From assembly GCA_027886175.1 (NCBI GenBank), contig JAJNNQ010000024.1:33397001-33461000 (forward strand): a DNA stretch of 64,000 nt, in the 5' to 3' direction. A model generated the notes under the pieces. It saw only the letters and a list, made by a program, of their open reading frames with translations, made no database searches and was not told the origin of the DNA. A program made the translations under genes and the position numbers. Below, in pieces: positions 45,701 through 53,187 of the stretch; positions within the stretch are counted from its first letter, which is position 1; each line of letters starts with the position of its first letter. This stretch comes from Phylloscopus collybita. Taxonomy: Eukaryota; Chordata; Aves; Passeriformes; Phylloscopidae.

Positions 45701-46894
45701 CAGAAATCACCTGGGCCAAGGGCTACAGTTGTTCATTCTCAGCCCAGGCTGCTGCCAACTAAGTCAGCAACACAGAAGCCTGTGAGCCCCTGTTCAACAT
45801 CCCACACCAAGCAAACAGCAGCAGAAGGAGCAAGCACGTTTGGCTGCCAGCTTCACCACCTTGTAATAATGCTCCAGCAGGATCCTGACGACCCCTTCCA
45901 CGCTCTCCACCTCCACGGGCTTCCTGGCAAACTGGAGCAGGTACTGCAAGGCATCTGCAGGAGAGGTGGCTTTGCACAGGTCCACGTGCAGCGCTGCCGA
46001 CTTGCTGGGCTTGGTCAGCCGCAGCTTCTTGGTGGACAGGTCCTCATGCTGCTGCTGGGGGCAGAGGGACACGGCTCAGAAACACAGCACATCCCGACCC
46101 ACTCCTTCCCAGAGCCAGCCTGGGGAGGCCTAAGGAAGCTCCCATATCCCACGGCAGTCACTAGCCTCTCTTTCATCTGTCCCAGGAAGAAACACAACCT
46201 CAGACCACTGTCGTTGTTACTGTCCTGCCCAGGTAGTCCCTATCCCCACGAAACACGGCCTCTCCCCATCCTAGGCTGGGTCAAATCCTGCTGCTTCCAA
46301 CACCAAACAACTAATCCAGGGCAAACAGGACTTCTCCCACTCCCGCCGGCCTGGAGCAGCCCAGAAACTCGCTGTAGCTCTTTCCCCAATCCCGGGCTGA
46401 GAAATGCTGTGTCTTTCCTGCAGCAGCCCCAGCCCTACTCAGGTCAAAGAATCAACATAACGGGTCTGGTTGGAAGGGACTACACTGGGTCATCTCGTCC
46501 AACCTCCCACTCAAGCAGGGTCATCTCAGAGAGCACTGCACAGGACTGCGTCCGGACGGCTCTTGAGTTATCTCTGGTGACGGAAAGCCCACAACCTCTC
46601 TCCCTCCCCGCCCTGAGGGGAACGTCTTCCTTCAGACCTCCCCCCTCCGGCAGCTCCAGCCTTCTTAAATTCGGGACCGACCCGTCCCGCTCCTCCCCTA
46701 CCCCTCAGGGGCCACCCCAGCCCCGATGCCTGGCGGGCAGCGCTCCCAGGCTCGGCGCCGGGCTGGGCCGGAGGGTTTCCCCACAGCTCCGCACGGTAGC
46801 GCTCGGAGCCGTCCATCCTGGCCCAGGGAGGACGTGTTACCTGGACCACCTTGGTGAACTCCTCATAGACCCGCTTCTTCAGGTGCGCCGCCAT
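15547..46894 (-). CDS. INTS4: INTS4, Integrator complex subunit 4 (gene span, 23 coding exons)
   Basis: HEAT/ARM-repeat scaffold of the Integrator cleavage module. It is known to hold the INTS9/INTS11 endonuclease pair that cuts snRNA 3' ends and attenuates promoter-proximal transcripts in the nucleus. Twenty-three exons join in frame with GT-AG junctions to 970 codons including the stop (969 aa; I recall 963 for human). Landmarks are the N terminus [18 protein letters not shown], helical repeats over roughly residues 70-550 (for example [44 protein letters not shown]), a conserved linker [16 protein letters not shown], and a C-terminal domain (about 760-969) ending [17 protein letters not shown] that in the family contacts INTS9/11. 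The start ATG has G at -3 and +4 and sits in a GC-rich promoter. The greatest departure from the human sequence I recall is a longer variable loop in the last exon. Introns hold many CR1 fragments. No frameshift or internal stop. Confidence 0.97.
15741..18057 (-). other. INTS4: INTS4 intron 22
   Basis: About 2.3 kb without recognisable CR1 or coding sequence. It includes short A-rich runs near 17300 and 17390. Nothing else stands out. Confidence 0.7.
18058..18178 (-). CDS. INTS4: INTS4 exon 22
   Basis: 121 bp. Encodes [20 protein letters not shown] followed by [20 protein letters not shown], with the first base of the next codon. Acceptor 'cccctctag', donor 'gtaacg'. C-terminal domain. Confidence 0.96.
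18905..19048 (-). CDS. INTS4: INTS4 exon 21
   Basis: 144 bp, phase 0 at both ends. [17 protein letters not shown] continues to [18 protein letters not shown] and DPQGTVKVQ, part of the conserved C-terminal domain. Donor 'gtgaga'. Confidence 0.96.
19361..19520 (-). CDS. INTS4: INTS4 exon 20
   Basis: 160 bp. [20 protein letters not shown] then [17 protein letters not shown] and [14 protein letters not shown]. Acceptor 'ttgacacag', donor 'gttggt'. Confidence 0.96.
19740..20399 (+). mobile_element. CR1 LINE fragment carrying an internal minisatellite
   Basis: CR1 sequence begins near 19740 ('agaggtcatgaagatgctca'-like, 'aggctggagaagagaaggct', 'tagtggaaggtgtccctgcc') and ends 'ccattctatgattctgtga'. 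It is interrupted at 20155-20295 by a 9-bp tandem array. Inserted in INTS4 intron 19, antisense to the gene. Confidence 0.85.
20155..20295 (+). repeat. 9-bp minisatellite inside CR1 tail
   Basis: About 15 imperfect copies of ggaacctcm (m = a or c), with some shortened or mutated units such as agaacct and ggaagcccc. Because the unit is a multiple of three it stays open and reads as P/E/Q-rich peptide, which is an artefact. It replaces the CR1 segment that normally reads '..gagcaacctggtctagtgg'. Confidence 0.9.
20662..20748 (-). mobile_element. Short CR1 3'-end fragment
   Basis: Reads 'tcacagaatcagaaccatgg', 'aatggtttgggttggaaggg', 'accttaaagatcacc': the reverse complement of the CR1 3' end. 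Less than 100 bp survives. INTS4 intron 19. Confidence 0.85.
21286..21345 (-). CDS. INTS4: INTS4 exon 19 (60 bp)
   Basis: Small exon reading (G)[19 protein letters not shown](R), between acceptor 'tacag' and donor 'gtgaca'. It was located by the expected peptide and by the phases of exons 18 and 20, which it joins exactly. As I recall the human sequence, it reads FF where this has SF. Confidence 0.95.
22249..22379 (-). CDS. INTS4: INTS4 exon 18
   Basis: 131 bp. [19 protein letters not shown], then [18 protein letters not shown] and TARTTR. Acceptor 'tgtggcag', donor 'gtaagg'. Confidence 0.96.
22948..23960 (-). mobile_element. CR1-type LINE, longer internal fragment
   Basis: 22948-23585 is clear CR1 antisense: 'gatggcacctccagaggcca', 'ctccaggctggacaattcca', 'gctccctcagcctttcctgg', 'ctccagcatatcaactggtt'. 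The stretch 23700-23960 resembles further upstream CR1 sequence, with lower certainty. INTS4 intron 17; sense relative to INTS4. Confidence 0.7.
24102..24182 (-). CDS. INTS4: INTS4 exon 17
   Basis: 81 bp, phase 0 at both ends. [20 protein letters not shown] then ASAAAKQ. Acceptor 'ttcttgtag', donor 'gtgagg'. Confidence 0.96.
24634..24755 (+). repeat. A/C-rich low-complexity tract
   Basis: A second almost pure A/C stretch with aaac, aacaac and aaaacccc units, similar in character to 14914-15080. It lies in INTS4 intron 16, so it appears as G/U-rich RNA in the pre-mRNA. Confidence 0.8.
25165..25246 (+). mobile_element. Short CR1 3'-end fragment
   Basis: 'gagggtgcccctgcctgtaa', 'cccttccaacacaagatatt', 'ctgtgattcc': a diverged CR1 3' terminus in INTS4 intron 16. 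Confidence 0.7.
25780..25862 (+). mobile_element. Short CR1 3'-end fragment
   Basis: 'gagcaacctgatccgtggaa', 'catggcaggggcgctggaac', 'gggtcccttccaagtcaac': a CR1 3' region lacking the last few bases. INTS4 intron 16. Confidence 0.7.
26450..26543 (-). CDS. INTS4: INTS4 exon 16
   Basis: 94 bp. [20 protein letters not shown] then [11 protein letters not shown]. The leading T completes the Arg codon from exon 15. Acceptor 'gcttcag', donor 'gtttga', a weak but in-phase GT. Confidence 0.95.
26930..27000 (+). pseudogene. Possible inverted decayed copy of INTS4 exon 17
   Basis: The + strand contains 17 bases (26967-26983, cctgtacctgaaacaga) identical to the sense strand of exon 17 (24131-24147). 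Shorter blocks precede it in the same order (gagaa, gttg, tggaa-gtg, gctc). If homologous, it is an old inverted duplicate with small insertions, located in intron 15 about 2.8 kb from the true exon. Could be coincidence outside the 17-mer. Confidence 0.35.
27493..27965 (-). mobile_element. CR1 LINE fragment
   Basis: Antisense CR1: 'ttatgttggaaaagacctct', 'aagatcatccagtcccacca', 'ccttgggcagccctttccag', 'ctacagcctcctttcaggca', 'ctccaggctgaacacctcca'. INTS4 intron 15. Confidence 0.9.
27966..29772 (-). other. INTS4: Remainder of INTS4 intron 15
   Basis: About 1.8 kb without recognised repeats apart from short T/A runs (near 28953 and 28228). Open frames up to 129 codons (29123-29512, -) lack any recognisable motif and overlap others in different frames. 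Confidence 0.65.
29773..29930 (-). CDS. INTS4: INTS4 exon 15
   Basis: 158 bp. [20 protein letters not shown], then [19 protein letters not shown] and [13 protein letters not shown](R). Two AG acceptors are seven bases apart. Only the upstream one (…gcttag) joins exon 14 in phase 0. Confidence 0.95.
30707..30840 (-). CDS. INTS4: INTS4 exon 14
   Basis: 134 bp. (Y)[20 protein letters not shown] then [20 protein letters not shown] and PPLR. Acceptor 'tgcaatag', donor 'gtaagt'. Confidence 0.96.
31205..31315 (-). mobile_element. Short CR1 3'-region fragment
   Basis: 'gttggcttggaagggacctt', 'aaagaccactagtttgaacc', 'ccatgggcagggacacctcc', 'cactagaccaggttgctcaa': antisense CR1 3' region in INTS4 intron 13. 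Confidence 0.85.
31316..32648 (-). other. INTS4: Rest of INTS4 intron 13
   Basis: Unique-looking sequence with no recognised repeat, RNA gene or coding frame. Confidence 0.6.
32649..32764 (-). CDS. INTS4: INTS4 exon 13
   Basis: 116 bp. [20 protein letters not shown] then [18 protein letters not shown]. Acceptor 'gtttccag', donor 'gtatct'. Confidence 0.96.
33713..33855 (-). CDS. INTS4: INTS4 exon 12
   Basis: 143 bp. [19 protein letters not shown] then [20 protein letters not shown] and PTDRESIW(K). Acceptor 'attttag', donor 'gtgagt'. HEAT-type helices. Confidence 0.96.
33856..36128 (-). other. INTS4: INTS4 intron 11
   Basis: About 2.3 kb. No CR1 recognised. A faint tRNA box-A-like motif at 35523-35538 is not supported by a cloverleaf. 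Confidence 0.6.
36129..36334 (-). CDS. INTS4: INTS4 exon 11
   Basis: 206 bp, the longest exon. [68 protein letters not shown]: two HEAT-like helical repeats. Acceptor 'gttaacag', donor 'gtaaga'. Confidence 0.97.
37815..38042 (+). mobile_element. CR1 LINE 3' fragment
   Basis: 'gagaggtttagatgggttat', 'tggaacagactacacaggga', 'agtggtggaatcacgatcct', ending 'aacctaaatgattctatgaa'. INTS4 intron 10, antisense to the gene. Confidence 0.85.
38388..38562 (-). CDS. INTS4: INTS4 exon 10
   Basis: 175 bp. [59 protein letters not shown] strongly conserved linker between helical-repeat blocks. Donor 'gtaagt'. Confidence 0.97.
39568..39639 (-). CDS. INTS4: INTS4 exon 9 (72 bp)
   Basis: [18 protein letters not shown] then LMSDLR. 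Phase 0 at both ends; acceptor 'ctttag' next to an A/T run, donor 'gtatgt'. Confidence 0.95.
40167..40287 (-). CDS. INTS4: INTS4 exon 8
   Basis: 121 bp. [20 protein letters not shown] then [20 protein letters not shown]. Acceptor 'tatgtcag', donor 'gtaagt'. Confidence 0.97.
40548..40636 (-). CDS. INTS4: INTS4 exon 7
   Basis: 89 bp. [20 protein letters not shown] then WVLSQLYPE. Acceptor 'ctttcag', donor 'gtacgt'. Confidence 0.97.
41274..41324 (-). CDS. INTS4: INTS4 exon 6 (51 bp)
   Basis: [17 protein letters not shown], phase 0 at both ends. It was located from the expected peptide and flanking acceptor (tatgtag) and donor (gtaaaa). Too short for ORF-based detection. Confidence 0.94.
42617..42802 (-). 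CDS. INTS4: INTS4 exon 5
   Basis: 186 bp, phase 0 at both ends. [62 protein letters not shown]. Acceptor 'ttccacag', donor 'gtaagt'. Confidence 0.97.
42998..43104 (-). CDS. INTS4: INTS4 exon 4
   Basis: 107 bp. (K)[19 protein letters not shown] then [16 protein letters not shown]. Acceptor 'ttttgcag', donor 'gtaagg'. Confidence 0.97.
43190..43470 (-). mobile_element. CR1-like internal fragment, diverged
   Basis: Antisense CR1 signatures: 'cccagctccctcagctatgc', 'actggataaggtattccaga', 'tgtggcctaagcagtgctga', 'tcccttgacctgctggctac'. It lacks the 3' end. INTS4 intron 3. Confidence 0.7.
43784..43901 (-). CDS. INTS4: INTS4 exon 3
   Basis: 118 bp. [20 protein letters not shown] then [19 protein letters not shown]. 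Acceptor 'cttccag', donor 'gtaagt'. Confidence 0.97.
44898..45192 (-). mobile_element. CR1 LINE fragment (antisense half of a divergent pair)
   Basis: 'tagaatcagagaatcattta', 'gggaaagacctctaagatca', 'ccttcaaggatggtgactca', 'aggccatttccttgttctac'. Its 3' end faces left. It abuts a second CR1 in the opposite orientation. INTS4 intron 2. Confidence 0.9.
45193..45435 (+). mobile_element. CR1 LINE fragment (sense half of a divergent pair)
   Basis: 'gatattaggaagaaattcat', 'ggttgcccagagaagctgcc', 'gtctagcagaaggtgtccct', ending 'ccgttccatgattctgtgat'. It starts where the antisense CR1 ends. Confidence 0.9.
45860..46054 (-). CDS. INTS4: INTS4 exon 2
   Basis: 195 bp, phase 0 at both ends. [65 protein letters not shown]. 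The acceptor is followed by repeated CAG triplets, so a use shifted by one or two CAG codons is possible. Donor 'gtggtg', a non-consensus +3/+4. Confidence 0.95.
46447..46560 (-). mobile_element. Short CR1 3'-region fragment
   Basis: 'aagaatcaacataacgggtc', 'tggttggaagggactacact', 'gggtcatctcgtccaacctc': antisense CR1-like fragment in INTS4 intron 1. Confidence 0.75.
46841..46894 (-). CDS. INTS4: INTS4 exon 1 (coding part)
   Basis: ATG at 46894, [18 protein letters not shown], then donor 'gtaaca'. The start context ggcgtcATGG has G at -3 and +4. One alanine fewer after Met than the human start I recall. Confidence 0.96.
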
Positions 46895-47110
46895 GACGCC
46901 GCACCGCAACCCGGAAGAGGAGCCATAGAGCTGCCGCAGGGAGGGGCCAGAGGCGCGGCCTCTCTTTCCGCCCCGAGGCCGCACTCGATGGTCCGGCGGC
47001 CTCCCGTTGCCATGGGGACGGGGTCCCAACATGGCGGCCGCGGCTCGGCCCGCCCCGCAGCCAGGCCGAGGCGCTCATCCCGCCCCAGGGCGCCTGCCCC
47101 GCGCTGTTTG
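46895..47110 (-). promoter_or_regulatory. INTS4: INTS4 GC-rich promoter
   Basis: CpG- and GC-rich DNA directly upstream of the INTS4 start, without a TATA box. Candidate sites: an ETS core ccggaag (46911-46917, +), an RFX X-box-like gttgccatggggac (47006-47019) and a YY1-like caacatggcggc (47027-47038, +). These are motif matches by eye. Rich in GC on both strands, so long chance frames cover it (45782-47215 +, 46568-47032 -). Confidence 0.7.
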
Positions 47111-47665
47111 CCCCGAAAGTACTGCCGGGATTCGCCAGTATTCGATTTTAAGCCGCCTTTCCCACCTATTTTTACTTTTTTAGCAAACAAAGAAACGAAT
47201 GTTCATTGGACCTAAATGATATAATTCTCCTCATTAATTAGTATTCTGTCCTCTATTGGTTATTTATTCTTGCTTTTCATGTTAATCAGTCCCCATTTCT
47301 CAGTCCTTTTGTTATCTTTTTCCCAGGTAGGGAGTTTTCCACCAAATACTGAAGAGTCTTTGTTAGTCTCTTCTGGTTTCTGCAAAATGCCCTGGTAGTC
47401 TATAAATTCTGCATTTTTTGTGTTCACTTTCAGAAATACATCTCTCACAGGTTTTGTTCATCAAAGCATATCAGGGTTAGTTTAAAAAAACTTAAAAGTT
47501 TCAGTGATTTTTCCAATCAAACCCTAACAATAACAGTTTGTGTAAAGAAAGTTATGCACGTGCTGGCTAGAGGTGACTTAAGACTACTACAATGCTAATG
47601 AATAATATACTGCTTATGATTAATTAAAACAATTAATTAAAAATAATTAGAAAATTTGTTTCCAT

Positions 47666-48125
47666 CAGAATTGTAGAATCACTAAAGTCAGAAAAAATTT
47701 CTAAGGTCATCGAGTTCAACCATTAACCCAGCCCTGCCAAGCCCACCTCTAAACTCTGTCCCCAAGTGCCACATCCACGCATTTTTTGAGCTCTTCCAGG
47801 GATGGTGACTACACCAATTCCTCGGGCAGTCTGTTCCAATGTCTGACCACCCTTTCAGTGAATAACTTTTTCCTGATTATTTTCCTGGCACAACTTGAAG
47901 CCATTTCTCTTGTCCTGTCCCTCACCTGGCTACAGCCTCCTTTCAGGCAGCTGTAGGGAGTGATAAGGTCCCCCCCTTGAGCCTCCTTTTCTCCAGGCTG
48001 AACACCCCCAGCTCCCTCAGCCACTCCTCATCCCTTGTGCTGGAGCCCTTCCTCTGCTCCGTTGCTCTTCTCCAGGACACTCCAGGGCCTCAATGGAGTG
48101 AGGGGCTCCAAACTGAACACAGGAT
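47666..48125 (-). mobile_element. CR1 LINE fragment
   Basis: 'tttctaaggtcatcgagttc', 'aacccagccctgccaagccc', 'ccagggatggtgactacacc', 'ctacagcctcctttcaggca', 'ctccaggctgaacaccccca'. Antisense CR1, well preserved. Confidence 0.9.
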
Positions 48126-48706
48126 TCGACTGTGTGCCAATTAAAGTTTCTCATGGCAGCAGTCCTGTAGACTTAGCAGGTTGGTTGGTGTGAGGCTTTA
48201 ACTATTCTATACTGAGATTGTTTTCTTCTAATATCTAATTTAATCTCTGTTGTTGCGACTTAAACCAGTTAAATCCCACCCTTAAGTATGTACAAAGTGT
48301 AACAGATCTCTTTAAAGCAGACTTTTTGTCTATTGGGAGGCCTCCTCAATCTCTCTTCTTCCAGGCTGAGCACCACCAACCACTTGGTTATGATCAAAAG
48401 AAAGTATTTCCTAAAGCTTTTTGTCCTCTCAGACACTGGCTGTGTCCATTCTTACCAAGGTAATGAATGTGAGAGATGTCAAAGTCCCTTCACACCTACA
48501 GCAGAACTGCCCTGCAGTTGCTGGAGTGACTCACGACTGTCACTGGGGGGAGGTCCATGCTAGGATAAACACATCTGAAACACAGCTTGATTAGGAGTGA
48601 TTCAAATCTATTACCCCAAAGACAAAATTTAGAATTTGGGGATCTTGAGGGGAAAGTGTCAGTAAATAAAGTACTTCTGCATCATTCAAAAAAATTTAAA
48701 AAGTTA

Positions 48707-48712
48707 TTTATT
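48707..48712 (-). terminator. KCTD14: Candidate KCTD14 poly(A) signal
   Basis: AATAAA on the - strand, about 1.05 kb downstream of the KCTD14 stop. ATTAAA-type alternatives exist nearer, for example around 49333. Confidence 0.3.
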
Positions 48713-49765
48713 TGAAATCCCAGGGACCATTCTATGGTTATTGTCCTTGACTGGAAGAAATCCATCTCCTGAGAAATAAAGGAAATATGATCTTTATCAA
48801 ATCAGCCATTATGATTCTCAGAGTGATTAAACCCAAGCCACCTCCAGTATAAAAATAAAATTTCAAATGCTAAGATTTTTTAAAACACATTGTAGAATGC
48901 ACCTTGTGTTCTGTAAAAGAGAATTTGAAGGCTGTTGCTTCAGTACCACTTCCTTCCCACCAAATCTTGGCAGGTTTTTCCCAATTCTTCCAGGAGCTTA
49001 TGTAGTTAAAAATAGCATCATCATAATAATGAGTGTCATAAGAAAGAGATTAAGATTGTGTGGTCTGAAAGAGGAGCGTGTGTCCTTAGATATAAACTCC
49101 TCACTGATGTGATGGTATTTTTGGCTTTTGTTGATCCTGGACTGTAGCTGAGGTTCTCTGTCTTTCCTTCAGAACAAATAATAAATAATGGTAATAAATA
49201 CATTGACTAGAGAGTAGGCTGTCTACTGGAGGAATAAGAAGAGATCATAGGACACTGAATCCTTCCTTTTAACTCAGATTCTAGTGTAGAAAGGAGAGAG
49301 AATAGCTTTTGCCATCCCATTAAGAAACCATATTTAATTCGAGTATGTGGTAATGTCACTGTTTCAGTCAGGATTTGCATATAGGTGGCCTGTTCCCATT
49401 TGCACTGAGAGCAACTCCACATGTCCATGAGACATAGTTGGGATTATTCATTTCCCTTAGGTTGAGTGAGGTTGGCTCAATTCACAGATCCATCTCATTG
49501 AACTGAATGAATAGTAAACAACATTGAAGAGTAAAATTCCTCCTTTTTCTGGAGCCTTTTAAATCCCTTAAAAAGTTATCCCCTAAAGCCCAAATAAAGT
49601 GGCTCTTAAGTGCTCTTTGATATGGCCAGCAGACAAAGGAGATCTTTCCGTTGGTCTGTGCATTTCTTCCTGTCCCTCTGGTAGCCCATGGTTTAGTCTC
49701 CACAGTCCAGGTCCATTTTTTCCAGTAACTGCTTTCTAATGTTCCCTATCAATGGAGGCACTTTG

Positions 49766-50437
49766 CTACCACCAGGTGAAAAGGAACTTGTAGAAGAAGT
49801 CGTGCGATTTGAAGCGAAAACCTTTTTCGGCAACATGGGGCTGAAAGGATATTTTATACCCTTTGGCTTCTACATCCATTTGAATGCAGTCCAGCAGATC
49901 AGAAATACTTGGCACAGCCTTCCAGGGGCCAAACTTCACCACGGATTTTTTATCCATGTCCAAACTGTTCAAGGCATCCTGACACCTGGCTGCGTCCTCC
50001 TCAGTTCTGACCACGCACACGATGACGCTGGACTGTCGGGAGGCAACCGCTTCCGCCCTGGCGATGCGGATCATCAGCTCGATGTTCTCGCTGTAGTTGG
50101 GCACACGAGCCAGAAACTGCCTCCTTGCCACGAGCTCCCCAAAGATCTGTGGGGAGTCCTCCAGCTGCTTGATCAAAGGCTCTATGTCATAGAACAGTGC
50201 CTCCTTGTAGACGTCCTGGATGCACTGGGTGGGCACTTGGTTACTGCGCAGGTACTCCAGGATGTATTTGAAGTAGGTGCCTGGCCTGTCGATGAAGAAC
50301 CTCCCTTCAGAGTCAGTCCTGAGTTTGGGCTGGCCGGTGAACATCTCTGCCAGCTTGGAGCCAGGGTGTTTCTTCAAGGTGCTCAGCGTTGTTGTATACA
50401 TCTCCCCACCAACATTTAACTCCACAATTGGTGACAA
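49766..50437 (-). CDS. KCTD14: KCTD14 exon 2 (bulk of protein)
   Basis: 672 bp including TAG at 49766-49768. Begins LSPIVELNVGGEMYT directly after a 'cag' acceptor preceded by sixteen T (sense strand). The antisense frame 49739-50419 is a shadow. Confidence 0.96.
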   Translation of the reverse strand: MSPIVELNVGGEMYTTTLSTLKKHPGSKLAEMFTGQPKLRTDSEGRFFIDRPGTYFKYILEYLRSNQVPTQCIQDVYKEALFYDIEPLIKQLEDSPQIFGELVARRQFLARVPNYSENIELMIRIARAEAVASRQSSVIVCVVRTEEDAARCQDALNSLDMDKKSVVKFGPWKAVPSISDLLDCIQMDVEAKGYKISFQPHVAEKGFRFKSHDFFYKFLFTWW

Positions 50438-53187
50438 CTGAAAAAAAAAAAAAAAAGAAAATGTGACAAAAAGCCATTTGCATTATCAGTCTACGGTCAT
50501 CAACATGGAAGCGTCAAGGAAAAGACAGATGATGGTGGTTGGAGGATGGAATGATGGTGTGAAGTGCAGTATGAGCTCCCAATTTGTGGGCATCAAATGG
50601 GAACCTCCACCTGATTTATTGCAAAAAGCAGATGCAGGATGCTTATATAGCTCTCACAACTGGAGCAGCAGAGACTTGGACATTTCTAAATGGCTAAGTC
50701 CTCACCTCATCTCTGGGATGTAGGAAAGTGTCATTTTCCTGGTGGGAAAGAGGGGAAAGAAATACCCTGCCTAGGGAAGCTGTGAGTGACTACAGGATCC
50801 AACACTGATCTCCTAGGTCACTCACAGACATTGTCCCTGTGGGCCACCTATAGCAAGAGCAGTACGTGAGCTCTCACCACCCCATGTGCAGAGGGACAAA
50901 GATAGAGCCCAAAGTTGTGCCACTTCATTTTTATCATCTGAATGTTCTTTTCTCTTCAAAAGAGAAACTAAAGCTCTTTCAACTTTATAAATAGGTGGCA
51001 TTGGCTTCCATTCATCTGAGGGTTCAGCTACAAACACTGAAGTAATACACAAAAATCCATCATCTCAGAGGTGCAGGACAGAAGCTGTATAGCAAAGCAC
51101 CTAATAATATATATGGCTTTAGTTAGGAAGTAAAGGAGAAATATTTCATGCAACTGACATGGACTTAAGAGGGAAAAATGTAAAGATTGTGGGTTTGTTT
51201 TCATTTTTTTAACCCTCTGTGTTAACACTATTATCTGAATTGGAGGAGGCCTGAATACCTGGAAAGCTGGACTTTTTCAATTGACCTTCCTGTATGTTCA
51301 GTTCTGAAAAAATTTACTAGCTTCCCTTTGCACTTGGTCATTTTATGTAGTACTCAGCAGACGAAAAGAAAAGGGAAGAAAGAAAGAAGCCAGTTCTTTT
51401 CCCTCCTGCCAACTCTACTGTAATGCAAGTCACAAGCCAGGCCAGGGCCACACCTGCCATTGGGAAGGCGTGAGTCAATAAACAGCCCTATTTCCCAGGA
51501 GCTCACCTGCACTTTTTTGGATCTGATGATGAAAGGAGCTGCCTCAGTGCTGCTGGTCACATGCCTCAGGTGAAGCGTGTACTTAAGTGCTTATCTGGAT
51601 CACACGGGTCCAGACCCACGGGATGACGTGAGCTGATCTCGCAGCGCACACCAAGAGAAGGGGGGGCTCCCGTGCCCTTTCCCCACCCTGTTTTGTACCT
51701 ACCTACATGCTCTCTTGCTCACCTCACGCCAGCTCTGCTTCTCTTTCACCTTAGTGAGCTGGATTGGCTAACAGAGGATTTAACAAGCACGGAGCTGACA
51801 AAAAGATGGGACAAGGAACAGACAGCATGGTGCAGGGGGAGACCTTCCCTTTCAACAGGAGCAAACTATCAGATTTAGCAGAAATTTGCTCACACCCTAA
51901 GCAAGCCAGAGAAGCAACAGATGATTCAGGCCAAAGACCCTGCTGGAATATTGCTTTGCACTAGTGTGGGTATTTTCATCTCAAGAGCAACCATTTACAC
52001 TTGGGTCAAGAAGACAAGCACTATTCTGTCTGAGACTATCTTGTGATTTCCACCTACTGAAAAACGCAGCCCAAAGCTGTTTCTGTAGTCAAGTTTCTCC
52101 CCAGGAGATTGAGATTTGCCATTAGTCTAAGAGATACCAACAGCACTCCCCACCAGGGATCATTTGCCAGGAGAGTCTCAGGCTTTTGAGCCTTTGCTCC
52201 TTTTTCAGATGGCAGGTCAGAATGTTTCATGCTGTTTGTCACTAATACAAATGGATAACATGTTATTCCTTAATACAGTAGCCCAACTAACTTCATGTTC
52301 TTGCATCTTGATTAATTGTTTTAGCCTGGCATTAAAGTGGTTCCCAGTGGACTGGAAATACTGGCACCAGCAGATTCCCAGTTCTGTTATTAGCCAGCAA
52401 GGTGACACTCAGGAAAGTAATTCCATCTATTTGTGCTGCAGTTTACCAATCTGTGAAACGGTTACTTTCACAGGGAAGTATTTTGCATCTTACAGGTGAA
52501 AAGTGCAACATAGGAAGGTTGGGTTTTCTTAATACAGAGAGGTCTGGAGAAGAGATTGTTCAGCTTTAGCCAAGGAGACAAATTGGTTACCAATAGACTG
52601 AGGGCAGAGGAGAGTAAAAAGAAATAATCTCATCACTGATTTCTGCCAAGTAACATGCTGCTTTTCTGAGACTGACATTAATTTTCCTTATAGCTAGAAA
52701 AACTACAGCTCCCACCTGATGATCCTGCATGTCAACAACACAGGGCAGCTTTGGCATCATTAGAGGCTCATAAGACTTGTTGAAAACCCCCAAAACCTAC
52801 AACAGCCTTTTATTTATGGATCTGACCAATTGAAGTTCATAATAATTGAATTCCATTTCTTGCCAAAGGAGGAGAACCACTGTGGTTATTTGCTGTTGTC
52901 AGATCTTGCATGCCTGTGAGAGACCTGGCACTCCTGTACCACAGGTGCAAGCAGCCCAGAGTCAGACACAGCTTCTTAACTAGAATCTTCTTCTTAGGGA
53001 TATATTTGGTGAGGCCTGGTGTCTTCAGATTAGCATATGAGGGAAAAAAAACCCCACTCAGTTGTAGCCCAGCAGGGGTGCTTTGATCCCACAAGAGGGA
53101 TGTCCCTTGAGGACATACCTTACTCACCGTATGCAGGCTGCCGGTGACCTGCTTCCCAAGGGGCTTGTGCTCCGACGAAATACTCAT
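49766..53187 (-). CDS. KCTD14: KCTD14, BTB/T1-domain protein (gene span, 2 coding exons)
   Basis: Member of the potassium-channel-tetramerisation-domain family. Several relatives are cullin-3 adaptors; the role of KCTD14 itself is poorly known. Exon 1 (53128-53187, 20 codons) joins exon 2 (49766-50437) in phase 0 to give 243 aa. The BTB/T1 domain runs from about residue 22 to 115: PIVELNVGGEMYTTTLSTL, then DSEGRFFIDRPGTYFKYILE and DVYKEALFYDIEPLIK. A C-terminal module follows, ending KFLFTWW, which matches the FTFTWW ending I recall for human. The alternative, KCTD21, lies further along in human and lacks this ending. No transmembrane segment. The position next to INTS4, same strand, matches human. 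Confidence 0.95.
50438..53127 (-). other. KCTD14: KCTD14 intron
   Basis: 2.69 kb. Donor gtgagt at 53127, acceptor at 50438-50440. Contains no recognised CR1 or RNA gene. The polypyrimidine tract is a pure T16 homopolymer (50441-50456 on +). Confidence 0.85.
53128..53187 (-). CDS. KCTD14: KCTD14 exon 1
   Basis: ATG at 53187 in the context gggaagATG (A at -3). Encodes MSISSEHKPLGKQVTGSLHT, then the strong donor gtgagtaag. The N-terminal tail precedes the BTB domain and is unlike the human tail I recall, so the start is inferred from splicing phase. Confidence 0.85.

Larger units (their letters stand above)
47111..49765. other. Intergenic region INTS4/KCTD14, including KCTD14 3' flank
   Basis: INTS4 and KCTD14 are both on -, so this is the INTS4 5' flank followed by the KCTD14 3' flank. 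It contains one CR1 (about 47666-48125) and a weak CR1-like scrap near 48335-48380. Sense-strand AATAAA hexamers (tttatt on +) occur, for example at 48707-48712, about 1.05 kb past the KCTD14 stop; its use is not shown. Confidence 0.65.

Noticed and set aside
45782..47215. 477-codon open frame on +
   Set aside because: It lies antisense to INTS4 exons 1 and 2, across an intron, a CR1 scrap and the GC-rich promoter. The composition (few stop codons in GC-rich DNA) explains it, and the peptide has no domain.
49739..50419. 226-codon open frame on +
   Set aside because: Exact antisense shadow of KCTD14 exon 2, whose codon use and homology are on the - strand.
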